Source: Maniola hyperantus
Lineage: Eukaryota > Arthropoda > Insecta > Lepidoptera > Nymphalidae
Reading direction: 5' to 3'
DNA length: 64,000 bases
NCBI RefSeq assembly: GCF_902806685.2
Contig: NC_048545.1
Coordinates: forward strand, 10,279,852-10,343,851
The notes beneath the pieces are model-generated. The model was not told the origin of the DNA. It searched no databases and saw only the letters and a list, made by a program, of their open reading frames with translations. Shown here piece by piece: positions 32,317-42,173 of the stretch (its first letter is position 1; each line of letters opens with the position of its first letter). A program made the translations under genes and the position numbers.

Positions 32317-32850
32317 CCCAAATGGGGAGTGCTCTGAGTAGTTGTTTGACCTCATTCCACCCTCCTTTTTTTACAACCGCACCGCACGCCGTAAGAAATT
32401 TCAGCCTCACCAACTGGGTGCCTGGTGGACTTCGACCGCCCGTTGTGCCAGATCTTTTCTTCCACGCAGATGCAAACTGTGGAACCAACTCCCTTCGACA
32501 GTGTTCCCACCAGATTACAATAAATGGTTATTTAAGGCGCGGATCAATAAATTTCTGAAAGACTGGCAATGCAATGGTAATTTTTCTGTTGCTGCAATCA
32601 CTTAACGGTGAAGGAAAACATCGTGTGGAAACCTGCATGCCTGAGAGTTCTCCATAATGTTCTCAAAGGTGTGTGAAGTCTACCAAACCGCACATGGCCA
32701 GCGTGGTAGACTATGGCCAAAACCCTTCTCACTCTGAGAGGAGACCCGTGCTATGTAGTGAGCCGGCGATGGGTTGATTATGATGATGATGATGAATCAC
32801 TTAACATCAGGTGACCCGCCTGTTCGTTTGCTTGATGTATAAAAAAACCT
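32317..32850 (+). pseudogene. LINE reverse-transcriptase C-terminus and 3' end, interrupted by a SINE
   Basis: The frame reads GECSE, a stop, LFDLIPPSFFYNRTARR, KFQPHQLGAWWTSTA, KLWNQLPSTVFPPDYNKWLF and ARINKFLKDWQ. This order is typical of the C-terminal tail of one group of lepidopteran non-LTR reverse transcriptases. A SINE splits the following 3' UTR at 32607-32794. The element resumes with ATCAGGTGACCCGCCTG and ends in an A-run near 32850. The catalytic domains are absent. Confidence 0.7.
32607..32794 (+). mobile_element. 5'-truncated SINE (tRNA-headed, (GAT)n tail) in a LINE 3' UTR, 11-bp TSD
   Basis: AATCACTTAAC lies at 32596-32606 and 32795-32805. The body has GGAAAACATCGTGTGGAAAC, GGTGTGTGAAGTCTACC, GAGAGGAGACCCGTGCT and ends GATTATGATGATGATGATG. 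Confidence 0.8.
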
Positions 32851-33099
32851 TGCTACGCAACCTCACACTCCACTAGTGGACAGGGTGCCTTTTTTAGCGG
32901 AAAAGCTTATAAAAACATGCGTGGTCGCGTGTCGATTGAACGGTTCACGGAATATTATTGCAAACGGCACGAACTCTATGATAAACCGGATAAACAGAAT
33001 TACTTCATTCTCGGATTTTTATGGATTTGCAATAGAAATGTTTTTATTTAGGTAGTTCAACTGTACTTATCAGCTCTCTACTTATCAGAAAGTGGTAGA

Positions 33100-33315
33100 C
33101 TAGCTTATGCCCGCGATCTCGTCGACTTGGACCACACAAATTTCAAACCCCTGTTTTACCCCTTTAGAGATTGAATTTTCAAAAATCCTTTCTTAGCGGA
33201 TGTCTACTTCATAATAGCATCTGCATACCAAATGTCAGCACGATCCGTCCTGTAGTTTGAGCTGTGTGTTGATAGATCAGTCCAGTCAGTCAGCTTTTCC
33301 TTTTATATGTATAGA
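33100..33315 (-). mobile_element. Helitron-like repeat, TGAC subfamily
   Basis: Minus-strand copy of the 16066 family with two CAGT units remaining; terminal CTAGCTTATGCCCGCG on the plus strand. Confidence 0.55.
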
Positions 33316-33839
33316 TGAAGCTATAGACTCTATACCTACTTTTCTTACTATGTCTAGGTACCTACTCTACTACCTATACTATTTATAACTATTACTCCAT
33401 AGAAATGGATTTTTTTAATACTTTTGAATCGACAAGTGAATCTACCACTGCTGGGTTGATAATATGCGCTTCCTGCCGGATTGAAGACCTAAGCCTAGTT
33501 TATATAGCGTTTAATAAGCAGGTGGTATTCCCTTGTACTGGTGAACGTGATCTAAGTCTACGACTACTACCATCTCTACATTTTGCTTTAGACATGCTTT
33601 AGACATTCAGTGTGACATCCATTTACGTCTGTCATTGGCCATTTGGTAAAAGCTACACTAACCTCTACTAATACAAGTACGCTGGACCTGCGATTGCCGA
33701 AACTGTTTTTGATGCAACTTGATATTCGCTATTTTGGCGCTGCCTGATAGCAGCAGTGACCGTCACGTGACCGTACTTGGAACTAAATACTTGGTGTTAA
33801 CATAGTGTCAATACCAAGAAATTTTGACACAGAGTATTT

Positions 33840-33915
33840 AGAGCCTCAATAGCTCAACGGGTAAAGGAGTGGACTGAAACCAAAAGGTCAAAGGTTCAAA
33901 CCCCGCCCTTTGCAC
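33840..33915 (+). mobile_element. tRNA-like head of a third SINE family
   Basis: GCCTCAATAGCTCAACGGG (A box), ACTGAAACCAAAAGG (anticodon-like arm) and GGTTCAAACCCCGCCC (B box). The arms pair poorly and the 3' end continues into non-tRNA sequence, so it is a SINE head rather than a tRNA gene. Confidence 0.5.
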
Positions 33916-34273
33916 TGACATTTGGCACACCTCTTCCAACGTATTTGAATGTATATGTCCATTTCAAATGGACAAAAGTGGTTTCAAAACACAGATAAAT
34001 TAAATTAAAACTTCGGTAAGATGAGCATCTAAAAGCGGCTCTGACAATATTTCATCTCACAGTGGTCTGTCCAGACAGTCGTTATGTTAGGAAATAGGTC
34101 GAGCGATCGTTTTAGGTCAAGATTTTGTACACCGAAACGACCTTTGCTCTCTAAATATTTGTGTTTCTGTGTCCTATTCAACACTTGTTTATTATTTTTA
34201 GGTAGACTCAAAAATACCGAAACGAGAGAACAATAGTGCAACGCACAGATAAAAATTATAAAATAAACTGCTT

Positions 34274-34530
34274 TGGGAGGTCGGGGGTTTGATACTGGGA
34301 ACGCACTTTTCGGAGTTATTTGCGTTTTTAAAACAAATAAATATCATGCTTTAACGGTGAAGAAAAACATCGTGAGGAAACGTGCATACCCGAGAGCTCT
34401 TTATGTTCTCAAAGGTGTGTGAAGTCTGCCAATCCGCATTGGGCCAGCGTTTAAGACTATGGCCTAAACCCTTATCACTTTGAGAGGAGCCCCATGCTGG
34501 GCATAGTTGGCCGATGATGGATTTATCATG
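34274..34530 (+). mobile_element. SINE lacking the first part of its tRNA-like head
   Basis: GGAGGTCGGGGGTTTGATAC (B-box region), TTTCGGAGTTATTTGCG, ACATCGTGAGGAAACGTGC, CTGCCAATCCGCATTGGGCC, then a decayed ATGATGGATTTATCATGAT tail. Confidence 0.6.
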
Positions 34531-35027
34531 ATAAAAATGAGACTCAAAAATTACCGGAATGAAATGAGAATACCGCAATGCACAGATGAAATATTATAAA
34601 ATAAGTTGCTTGGTACAGGATCTATTTATAATATTGTGTAAAATTATTATTCACAAAATGGTAAAAAACTTGTATTTTCAAAACGACAATAAAGTTAAAT
34701 GACGATGATGTTTCAAATATAGCTATTCGTGTACCTACTTAATTTTTGTTAGTTTTTTATTCAAAATGTTGTTCATTTCGAAACAACGACAAGAAAAAAG
34801 TAACACAGTGCCATTTTGCACCTGGATTCTTACGTTAAATATCAAAGAACAAATATTCTTATCTCGTAACGTTCATTGTGGCGCAGTCATTTTAGATAAT
34901 CTTATATTTTCTTTTGCAATGGCCGCCACTTTTCTAGCGCCGCGTGAAATTATTTAATGAACTCCGCTTTATGGGACGCTGCAGGCTTTTGCGGTAAATT
35001 TTTAGCCGCTACAGAATATCTGCAAAG

Positions 35028-35562
35028 CTTTTTAGGGTTCCGCACTTCAAAAAGAAAAGGGAACACTAAAGGATAACTGCGTTATCTGCTTGTCTGTCAT
35101 ATCTGCCAAAAAAAATCTATAGAGTACGTTCTGTTGACCTAGAATCATGTAATTGGCAGATAGGTAGGTCTTATAGCACAAGTAAAGGGGGGAAAACAGA
35201 AAACCGTGAGTTTGTGGTAACATCACAGCAAAAAAAATTAAAATGTGTTCGTGAAAAATTAATTTACTAAATCAAATAATATACGAGTACAGTGGCCGTC
35301 AAGAAATTTTGTACATCGATCTTAAGAATGAGATTTCGGCTTTGTAAAACGTTGTCTCATACCTTTATGACGTTTTGTCGGTCTCAACGACAGAGACAAC
35401 GCTCTACGAAACTGCTATCTCTTTCTAAAGGTCGATGTACAATATTTCCTGTCGTGTACCTACTGTAGATAGATGGCGAAGTCTGTCATTAACTTGCAGT
35501 GTTCTAAATAAAAATGTGAGATAATCATGTGCCAGTCCGGCTTGTACTTGACCGGTTTTTTA
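35028..35562 (+). repeat. AGGGTTCCGTAC-family repeat, with a MITE inside
   Basis: TTTTAGGGTTCCGCACTTCAA at the left and TGCCAGTCCGGCTTGTACTTG, ACCGGTTTTTTA at the right. The fold-back MITE at 35288-35467 lies between. Confidence 0.55.
35288..35467. mobile_element. Fold-back MITE, TACAGTACGCG / TTTTGTCGGTCTCAACGACAG family
   Basis: The arms read inward through TGTACATCGA, GATTTCGGCTTTGTA and a central GACGTTTTGTCGGTCTCAACGA. The right arm repeats them inverted and ends TACTGTA. Other copies lie at 3500-3612, 38877-39262, 47774-47874, 57914-58097 and 61277-61460. Confidence 0.7.
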
Positions 35563-35989
35563 TTATGATTGTGAAAAAAGATCATAATTACATTGCTACA
35601 TTTTACAGGAAATATCAAGTTATAGTTTGCTATTCTGAAACAGTTCTTTAATTATAGTACATTGTATATTACTGTGTATTTTAAATTCTCCATTCGAAAC
35701 CATTATAATGCCTACAGGCGATACTATGTAAAAGCGTTTGCTTATAATATTAGCGTTTGCAACTCTACTCAGTTTTAACAAGCTTCCAGTTTTTATGAGC
35801 CACAGTTATTTCTAAGTGAAGTTTGATTCAATTATTTAATCACTAGGTATAAAATATAGTATTTTAAAACAAAACTAAGCTTTTTGTTTCATGTTTGATT
35901 TACGAGGACAGGAATTTCAGGTAATTTCTTGCTTAAAGTGGCCTAGGTCATTGCTTCCACTTTTGATTCAATGGTCTTTTATAGCGTTA

Positions 35990-36203
35990 CTAGATGATGC
36001 CCGCGACTTCGTCCGCGTGGAATTGGGTTTTTTAAAATCCAGTGGGAACTCTTTGATTTTCCGGGATAAAAAGCCTATGTCCTTCCCCGGTATGCAAGCT
36101 ATCTCTATACCAAATTACGTCAAACTCGGTTAAACGGTTGGGCCGTGAAAGGCTAGCAGACAGACAGACAGACACACTTTCGCATTTATAATATTAGTAT
36201 GGA
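35990..36203 (-). mobile_element. Helitron-like repeat, full length
   Basis: Plus-strand ends CTAGATGATGCCCGCGACTT and CGCATTTATAATATTAGTAT, GGA. Well preserved. Confidence 0.65.
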
Positions 36204-36652
36204 TAAATACTTTCAATGCCCATTTCTTTTCCTTTCATTGGGTTTCCATGCTGCTTGAATGGGAACCTTGCACTGGAAAGTGCAAGAGTTTTTATCTAAT
36301 TGATAATATGCATGTCTTACGACTTTGCTACTAGGTAGGTTTATGAGACGAACTGCTTACAAACTAACACAGTTTCGCAACTAATTATAAGACAATTTGC
36401 TGAGTAGCGGCGAGATTCCCCTTTGTTTTTGCGTAGTTTTGCACTTAGTTGCTAGTTCTATAATACAATTTATTTTCCTTTCTAATTTGATGTTAAAATT
36501 ATTTGACTTTGTCTTTGTTTCCTAAAGATACGATATGGTGACGGATCCCAGGTCCATGGTATACCACGCGCCCGTAGTTCAGTGGCATGCACAGTTTGAA
36601 GCCAGAGTATGCATTAGCTGGGTATTCCGTATTAGGTAGGTATACTTATTTA

Positions 36653-36920
36653 TTTTAGCTCAACGGGTTGCGAAGCTGAAGTGGCAATGGGCAGGGCACA
36701 TAGTTCGTACATCCAATAGACGTTGGGGTCCCAAGGTGCTGGAATGGCGACCTCGCACCGGAAGACGCAGCGTTGGAAGATCCCTCACTAGGTGGACGGA
36801 CGACATCAGACGAGTCGCAGGGATCCGCTGGATTCAGTCGGCGCAAGACCGTGGCGTGTGGAAGTCCATACAAGAGACCTATGTCCAGCAGTGAACGTCT
36901 ATTGGTTGATGATGATGATG
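36653..36920 (+). mobile_element. 5'-truncated RTE-type LINE with 9-bp TSD
   Basis: ACTTATTTA flanks it (36644-36652 and 36921-36929). The frame reads QRVAKLKWQWAGHIVRTSN, RRWGPKVLEWRPRTGRRS, TRWTDDIRRVAGIRW, SAQDRGVW and YVQQ, followed by (GAT)n. This is the longest unbroken coding remnant of the family here. It is typical of the C-terminus of RTE reverse transcriptases. Confidence 0.75.
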
Positions 36921-37494
36921 ACTTATTTAATGTCATAGTGAATAGAGAGAGAACCAACGAGCGTATTTTTATTATATCAATATATAGATATTATACATAT
37001 CCGAGAAATTGATTTGATGCTCCATAATCTAGCCACATAATACCTATAGGAGATTATACTATGAGCAGTAACTATGAAGATATTGAACAATTAACTCGAG
37101 TTACATAATGGTCTGTCAATTAAGAGCCCTACTCACTAGAGCTTAGCATTTCGCTATTATCCTAAGCCTAACACTAACATTATTGGCTGCCCATAATATG
37201 ATACTCTCCACCGAATTTAGTTAGGTTGCCTATCCACTATGAGGAATGACGTCTTCATTCCGCATAGCTAACCAAAGTGCAACTTCTGTACGTAATACCA
37301 GAGATAATTTATTAAAACGGTAATACCTACTTAGAATTAATTGTACGTTATATGACAAGAGGTATTTATTATCGTACTTTTTGTAATTTATTAAGTTGTT
37401 GCTGTACCTATTTTTAATCTACCCATGCACACCAGTCAAGTTGAGGCCATTTGCATGGCCATCACTGACTCCAGCTGGTCAATATAAAAAAAGC

Positions 37495-37635
37495 TGCACC
37501 GATTTCAATTGTTGCGATTGGCTAACTTTATGTAATTCGTTCTGCAACAATGCATTTGAGCCAATAGTGAGAAAGTGTCGGCCAATAAGTGGTGATTGCT
37601 ATCGTCACAGTGTAGCTGTCAAACTAAGCTGCTAG
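37495..37635. repeat. Palindromic repeat shared with 1401-1530
   Basis: CAACAATGCATTTGAGCCAAT, split, then AGTGAGAAAGTGTCGGCC and GTCACAGTGTAGCTGTCA match the repeat inserted in the MITE at 1347-1877. Confidence 0.45.
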
Positions 37636-37639
37636 GCCC

Positions 37640-37880
37640 TCAGTTTTGTTTTAGGCCTAAACCTGTTATAAGGGTGCGTTTCCACTGACGCGGAGCTGGG
37701 TGGAGTGGAGTAGAGCGGACCGTGAGTTGGCTAATCATACAGTTTCCACTAATACGGAGTGGGGATTTCGGAGTACTGCGATTGGCCAATTCATAGTCCG
37801 TTCCGCTCCACTCCGCCCAGCCCCGCGTCCGCGAAAACGCACTCTTATGGCAGGTTTAGGCCTAAAAACAAAACAACTGA
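37640..37880. mobile_element. About 240-bp GC-rich fold-back element
   Basis: The arms start CAGTTTTGTTTTAGGCC with TAAACCTG and continue through AAGGGTGCGTTTCCAC and GACGCGGAGCTGGGTGGAG. The right arm carries the same order inverted. The arms are about 90 bp with scattered mismatches. It is non-coding and GC-richer than its surroundings. Confidence 0.65.
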
Positions 37881-38341
37881 CGAATGACCCAAAATTTTCG
37901 TCGCATGAGCGGCAAATTGAGCAGACGCTAAAATGTTTGGGGGTAGAACTAAATACAATGTGACCTCAATCTATCGAGTTTGAAAGAAAAATCTTTCACC
38001 CCAGTTTTCACGCTTACCTGAAGAATTTGTGATGTTAAATGTACCGACAGGACACGCTTAATTACTTTTGGTGTAACAAGAGGGCTGCTCTATATCACAA
38101 TCTTATCCTCGCAAAGTTAGTTTGTAAAAGCTAAATTCAAATTACGATAGTAATATCACCGCTGGAAATTCATTTTGGTTATGTAGTTGTATGATTATTG
38201 AAGGGTTTCTGTCGTGTGATAGATTACAAAGGATTCCTAGCAAAAAAAGGTCCTGGTTCCTGTGTTTATAAATCGTTTAAAGAATTGCTATTGTACCTAT
38301 AGAGTTTTTTAGATTAGTTACGTTAACGCGTTCACAGTCAG

Positions 38342-38640
38342 TCATAATGAGGAAACCTAAAATATTATATGTCTGAGAGTTATTCATAATGTTCTCAAAG
38401 GTGTGTGAAGTCTACTAATTTGCATTTTAGTTTTTTGTTTTTTGTTTATTGTCCTGTTTATCTCATGTTTTGCGTGCAATAAAGTATTTCTATCTATCTA
38501 TCTAAATTGCATTTGACCAGCATGGTGGGCTATAGTCTAAACATACCTGAACCCTCTTCATTACGAGAGGAGATCCGTGCTCTCCTCTCAGAATGAAGAG
38601 CCGTGCAATATTGGACCGGGTCGGTGAGGGTTCAGACTTG
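38342..38640 (+). mobile_element. SINE fragment interrupted by a LINE 3' end
   Basis: GAGGAAACCTAAAATATTAT, GTTCTCAAAGGTGTGTGAAG, the insertion at 38428-38516, then GACCAGCATGGTGGGCTATAG. An inverted repeat of GAAGAG/CTCTTC words lies at 38554-38600. Confidence 0.5.
38428..38516 (+). mobile_element. 89-bp LINE 3' end insertion with (CTAT)n tail
   Basis: TTGCATTT occurs at 38420-38427 and 38517-38524. The insert is T-rich, has GCAATAAAGTATTTC and ends CTATCTATCTATCTAAA. The same 3' end as at 38950-39157. Confidence 0.65.
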
Positions 38641-38876
38641 AGACGATTGTACACAGTTATAAAAAGTATAAGCTGTTATAATATAAGGCGTTCAGGAATC
38701 CTAAGTATAGCTCTTAAAAAGTTAACGAACGTAACATGAGCGTTGTCGTAATTCTGCCACTTGATATGGACTTGCAATTTGTCGTAAGTTGATATTTCCA
38801 TAAAAAATATTTATTATTTTAAACATTTATTGAAACTAAGCGTGACTTACCGGGCACTACTAAAACATTAATAACA

Positions 38877-39262
38877 TACAGTACGCGCCAGAAAATTATG
38901 TACATCAACCTTTAGAATGAGATTTCGACTTTGTAGACCGTTATCTTATATCTGTATATATACTACATGTCTCTGTATTGCGTGTAAGTACTATCCAACA
39001 CACCTAGTTTCTCCTTTCACCAAAGGTTGCCTGGTAGATATTGATGTGAGCAATAAGGCCGCCTTTGCATACAATTATTTTTTAGTTTTAGTTTCTTTGT
39101 TTTTTGTCATGTTATGTAATATTTTTCATGTAATAAAGTATTTCTATCTATCTATCTCTGTCACTCATACCTATGTGACGTTTTGTCGGTCGCAGCGAGA
39201 AAATCAAACCGTTAATTCTCTTTCTAAAGGTCGATGTACACTATTTATTGCTGGGTACTGTA
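38877..39262. mobile_element. TACAGTACGCG fold-back MITE, interrupted by a LINE 3' end
   Basis: The left arm runs from 38877 to about 38949 and the right arm from about 39158 to 39262. Between them lies a retroinsert of about 200 bp ending in AATAAAGTATTTCTATCTATC. Joining the arms restores the canonical family order. Confidence 0.65.
38950..39157 (+). mobile_element. 5'-truncated LINE 3' UTR with (CTAT)n tail, inserted in a MITE
   Basis: Carries GCAATAAGGCCGCCTTTGC, then a T-rich stretch, AATAAAG and a CTATCTATC tail. The same 3' end is found at 38428-38516. The left boundary is approximate. Confidence 0.55.
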
Positions 39263-39467
39263 CTTCCCTTCCTCTACTATGTACTTCAAGTAGATACATA
39301 ATTAAGTTAAAGTTCACGTCTCTTTGAGTATCCACACTTCGTACAGGATTTCCTCGTCATATTATAATCTAACTCCACATAAAAGAGCGTCAGTTTTTAT
39401 ATTCCTTTTTGTAACGCGCTCTCTCAAAGAGGAATTATATCGAAAGACTCAAGGCAATATCTTTTAA

Positions 39468-39570
39468 ATTACCTTTTCTGTTGTGGCACGTTTTATACGA
39501 CAGGCGACGTGTCCAGGCAAAATACTAAGCTACACGCTCTCGAGAAATTGCCACTACTAAATTACTTTGA
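39468..39570 (+). repeat. Diverged repeat pair, copy 2
   Basis: ATCTTTTAAATTACC, GTGGCACGTTTTATACGAC, GCGACGTGTCCAGG, ACACGCTCTCGAGAAAT and ACTAAATTACTTTG correspond to copy 1. Confidence 0.5.
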
Positions 39571-39712
39571 AACCATAATACTTTAAACAATACAGGCGTG
39601 CCCTTAATTTTTTTTATGTAAGTATCTCAATATTATCACAAAATAGGTGCCTACAATTTCTTCTTATTAGATCACTCAGTAAATCACTTACAGTACCTAT
39701 GTGGCAGAAAGT

Positions 39713-39778
39713 GGGTGGTGTTATAGGGCTTTGAAATTTGTGTAGTCCACGCGGACGAAGTCGCGAGCATACGTTAGT
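39713..39778 (+). mobile_element. Helitron-like 3' end fragment
   Basis: GTAGTCCACGCGGACGAAGT, CGCGAGCATACGTTAGT; only the terminal part remains. Confidence 0.45.
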
Positions 39779-39785
39779 TAACCAT

Positions 39786-39974
39786 ATTATTAATGCAAAA
39801 GTGTATTTGCTTACTAGTTTGTCTTTCAATCACGCCTCGACGGAGCAACGGATCGACGTAATTTTATGCATGGATATAGTTAAAGTCCTGGAGAGTAATT
39901 GGAGTTTTAATCCCAGAAAATCAGAGTTCCCACGAGATTTTTAAAACCCGGATGAAGTTACGAGCATCTTCAAG
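39786..39974 (+). mobile_element. Helitron-like repeat, diverged
   Basis: TTAATGCAAAAGTGTATTTG, CGGAGCAACGGATCGACG and ACCCGGATGAAGTTACGAGC follow the TGTTTGTTGGTT subfamily order; the terminal CTAG is eroded. Confidence 0.45.
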
Positions 39975-40395
39975 TTTGATATAAGAGAGTTGGCCTTTTC
40001 TCAGCAAAGGGACATTATTATAGTGTAACTTTCAGTTACTTTTTCCAAACAGAAAATAATCTTGTTGACGTCCAATTAGAAAACTTTCTTGGAAAGATTT
40101 AATTCCAGTCGACTTAAAACTAAAGCTGATTAAAAAGATTAAAAGAGTCGCGACTACCGACTGTGTCTCTCCATTAATCCAGGGATTTATGCCGAGACAA
40201 AGTTAATTGGGGGATCTAAATGCGAAGCCTGTCTTCGTTTTACTTCCTAGAACATTCCGCCTTCCGTTCTAATTGTAATAGAGTTGTTACTGACTTCGTG
40301 AACACAATTTTCGGAAATGGTGTTGCTTTTAGGGCCTCCTAGGGAATTCTTTTTTTCGCTAAGCATATTTTGATCTACTGATTTTATATTTAGAA

Positions 40396-40605
40396 CTAGA
40401 TAATGTCTGCGACTTCGCCCGCGTGGATTTAGGTTTTTAAAAATTTTGTGAGAACTCTTTAATTTTCCGGGATTAAAAGTAGCCTATGTCCTTCCCCGGG
40501 ATGCAAGCTGTCTCTATACTAAACTTTATTAATATTGGTTACACGAATGGGCCGCGAAAAGCTAGCTGACAGACACACTTTCGCATTTATAATATTAGTA
40601 ATGGA
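40396..40605 (-). mobile_element. Helitron-like repeat
   Basis: Plus-strand CTAGATAATGTCTGCGACTT to GCATTTATAATATTAGTAAT, GGA; typical body CTATGTCCTTCCCCGGGATG. Confidence 0.6.
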
Positions 40606-40949
40606 TATTAATGTTTTGTACTGAAACATTTCTACCCATATTACAAAATTTCAATAATATCTACCGTATATTAATTTTGTCACGGAACAGAAAAAACAGT
40701 TGTGTTATCAGTTATTAATATTGTGTTTACCGAAAGCCTGGTCCGAGCCACACGCCCGCGCTGGACTTAACGAAGATTTACCGACTTAGAGCGGGCTTAC
40801 ATTCTATTACAACTATGTTTGTTCTGCATACAATATCTGCATCGTGGTGATGTTTACTTTGTAAATTAGGAATATTCTGTACACGAGCACTGCAGCCCAA
40901 GAACGTATGCGACAACGCTTTCTTGCAGGAATGAAAAGCTTAATCTAAA

Positions 40950-41129
40950 TCCTAATAATATTATAAATGTGAAAGTGTGGATGTTTGTTACTCAATCACC
41001 TAGATAGACATAGGTTATACCCTGGATTAACGCGTAGGCTACTTTTTATCCCAGAAAATCAAAGAGAGAGTTCCTGCGGGAGTTTGAAAAAAGTAAATCC
41101 ACGCGGACGAAGTCGCGGGCATCAGCTAG
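40950..41129 (+). mobile_element. Helitron-like repeat, first of a tandem pair
   Basis: TCCTAATAATATTATAAATG to GCGGGCATCAGCTAG then T; the next element begins immediately. Confidence 0.6.
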
Positions 41130-41328
41130 TATACCTGTAAAAGAAAAAGCTGACTGACTGATCTATCAACGCACAGCTCAAACCTGGACGGATCGCGCTG
41201 AAAATTGTATGCAGATAGCTATTATGACATAGACGTCTGCGGTTTGCTAAGAAAGGATTTTTAAAAATTCGATATAGGGGTTTCAAATTGGTGTAGTCCA
41301 CGTGACCAAAGCCGTGGGCATAAGCTAG
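41130..41328 (+). mobile_element. Helitron-like repeat (TGAC subfamily), second of a tandem pair
   Basis: Has GTAAAAGAAAAAGCTGACTG, GATCTATCAACGCACAGCTC and ends GGGCATAAGCTAG then T. It abuts the preceding copy in the same orientation. Confidence 0.6.
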
Positions 41329-41510
41329 TATGCTATAATTTGCTGAAACAGACAAATTTGTATGGTGCAGCATGCGATATGTACAGCCCGTCTTTCCACT
41401 GCTAAACATGCAGGAGAAGCTAGCCACCAAGCAATCAATAGGTACGCACCACTATCACGCAACACAACACAGATCTAAAAATAATATACTTAATATAAAA
41501 TTAAGCTTAA

Positions 41511-41581
41511 CTTTTCGGAATTCCATGAGACAGGTACAAGGGACCAAATCCCTTGTACCTGTCTCATGGAATTCCGAAAAG
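41511..41581. repeat. Perfect 33-bp inverted repeat with 5-nt loop
   Basis: The arm beginning CTTTTCGGAATTCCATGAGA at 41511 is followed by a CCAAA loop at 41544-41548 and its exact reverse complement, ending at 41581. I found no mismatch. Its neighbours are not obviously repetitive. Confidence 0.85.
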
Positions 41582-41949
41582 TACCTAACGCCTGCTTCTG
41601 TACAGATTTCATGCAGCTTTTGCTTGGCTTTGTTGCCGTGGGAAAGCGTTATCGCACTAATTGTGCTTGGGCTGCTGATTGATAGAGTTGCTTAGGTTAT
41701 GCAAATATTACCTAAGCGGACGACTAGGATACTCGTTGACAGTTAGTCGATTATGCAAAGTTTGAAATAGTTAGTATATTTATATTCTATAGGTGGGTAC
41801 ATTCTATACTTTCTCTAATCACATTCTATTATGTTGTATAAAAAAAAATTTAGTTATCAATTTTAAACTTATACAAGCATTTTTTGAATCGTCAGATGCA
41901 TCTAGTCCAGTGCAGTTCCCAGTGGGAAAGCGTGTCATCAATTTTTTAA

Positions 41950-42173
41950 TCTAAATATATAAAAGGAAAAGGTGACTGACTGACTGACTGACTGATCTAT
42001 CAACACACAGCTCAAACTACTGGACGGATCGGGCTGAAATTTGGCATGCAAATAGCTATTATGACGTAGGCATCCGCTAAGAAAGGATTTTTGAAAATTC
42101 AACCCCTAAGGGGTTGAAATAGGGGTTTAAAATTTGTGTAGTCCACGCGGACGAAGTCGCGAGCATAAGCTAG
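41950..42173 (+). mobile_element. Helitron-like repeat, TGAC subfamily, full length
   Basis: TCTAAATATATAAAAGGAAA at the start, four TGAC units, and CGAAGTCGCGAGCATAAGC, TAG then T at the end. Confidence 0.65.

Noticed and set aside
33840..33915. Possible tRNA gene
   Set aside because: tRNA-like arms are imperfect and the downstream sequence fits a SINE; kept only as a SINE head.
36565..36640. tRNA-like TAGTTCAGTGGCATGC segment
   Set aside because: Only an A-box-like word; no B box or cloverleaf.
38917..39327. 136-codon plus-strand frame
   Set aside because: It spans a MITE and the LINE tail inserted in it, so no ancestral gene can underlie it.
41372..41695. 107-codon plus-strand frame
   Set aside because: It passes through both arms of the perfect palindrome and has no recognisable protein features.
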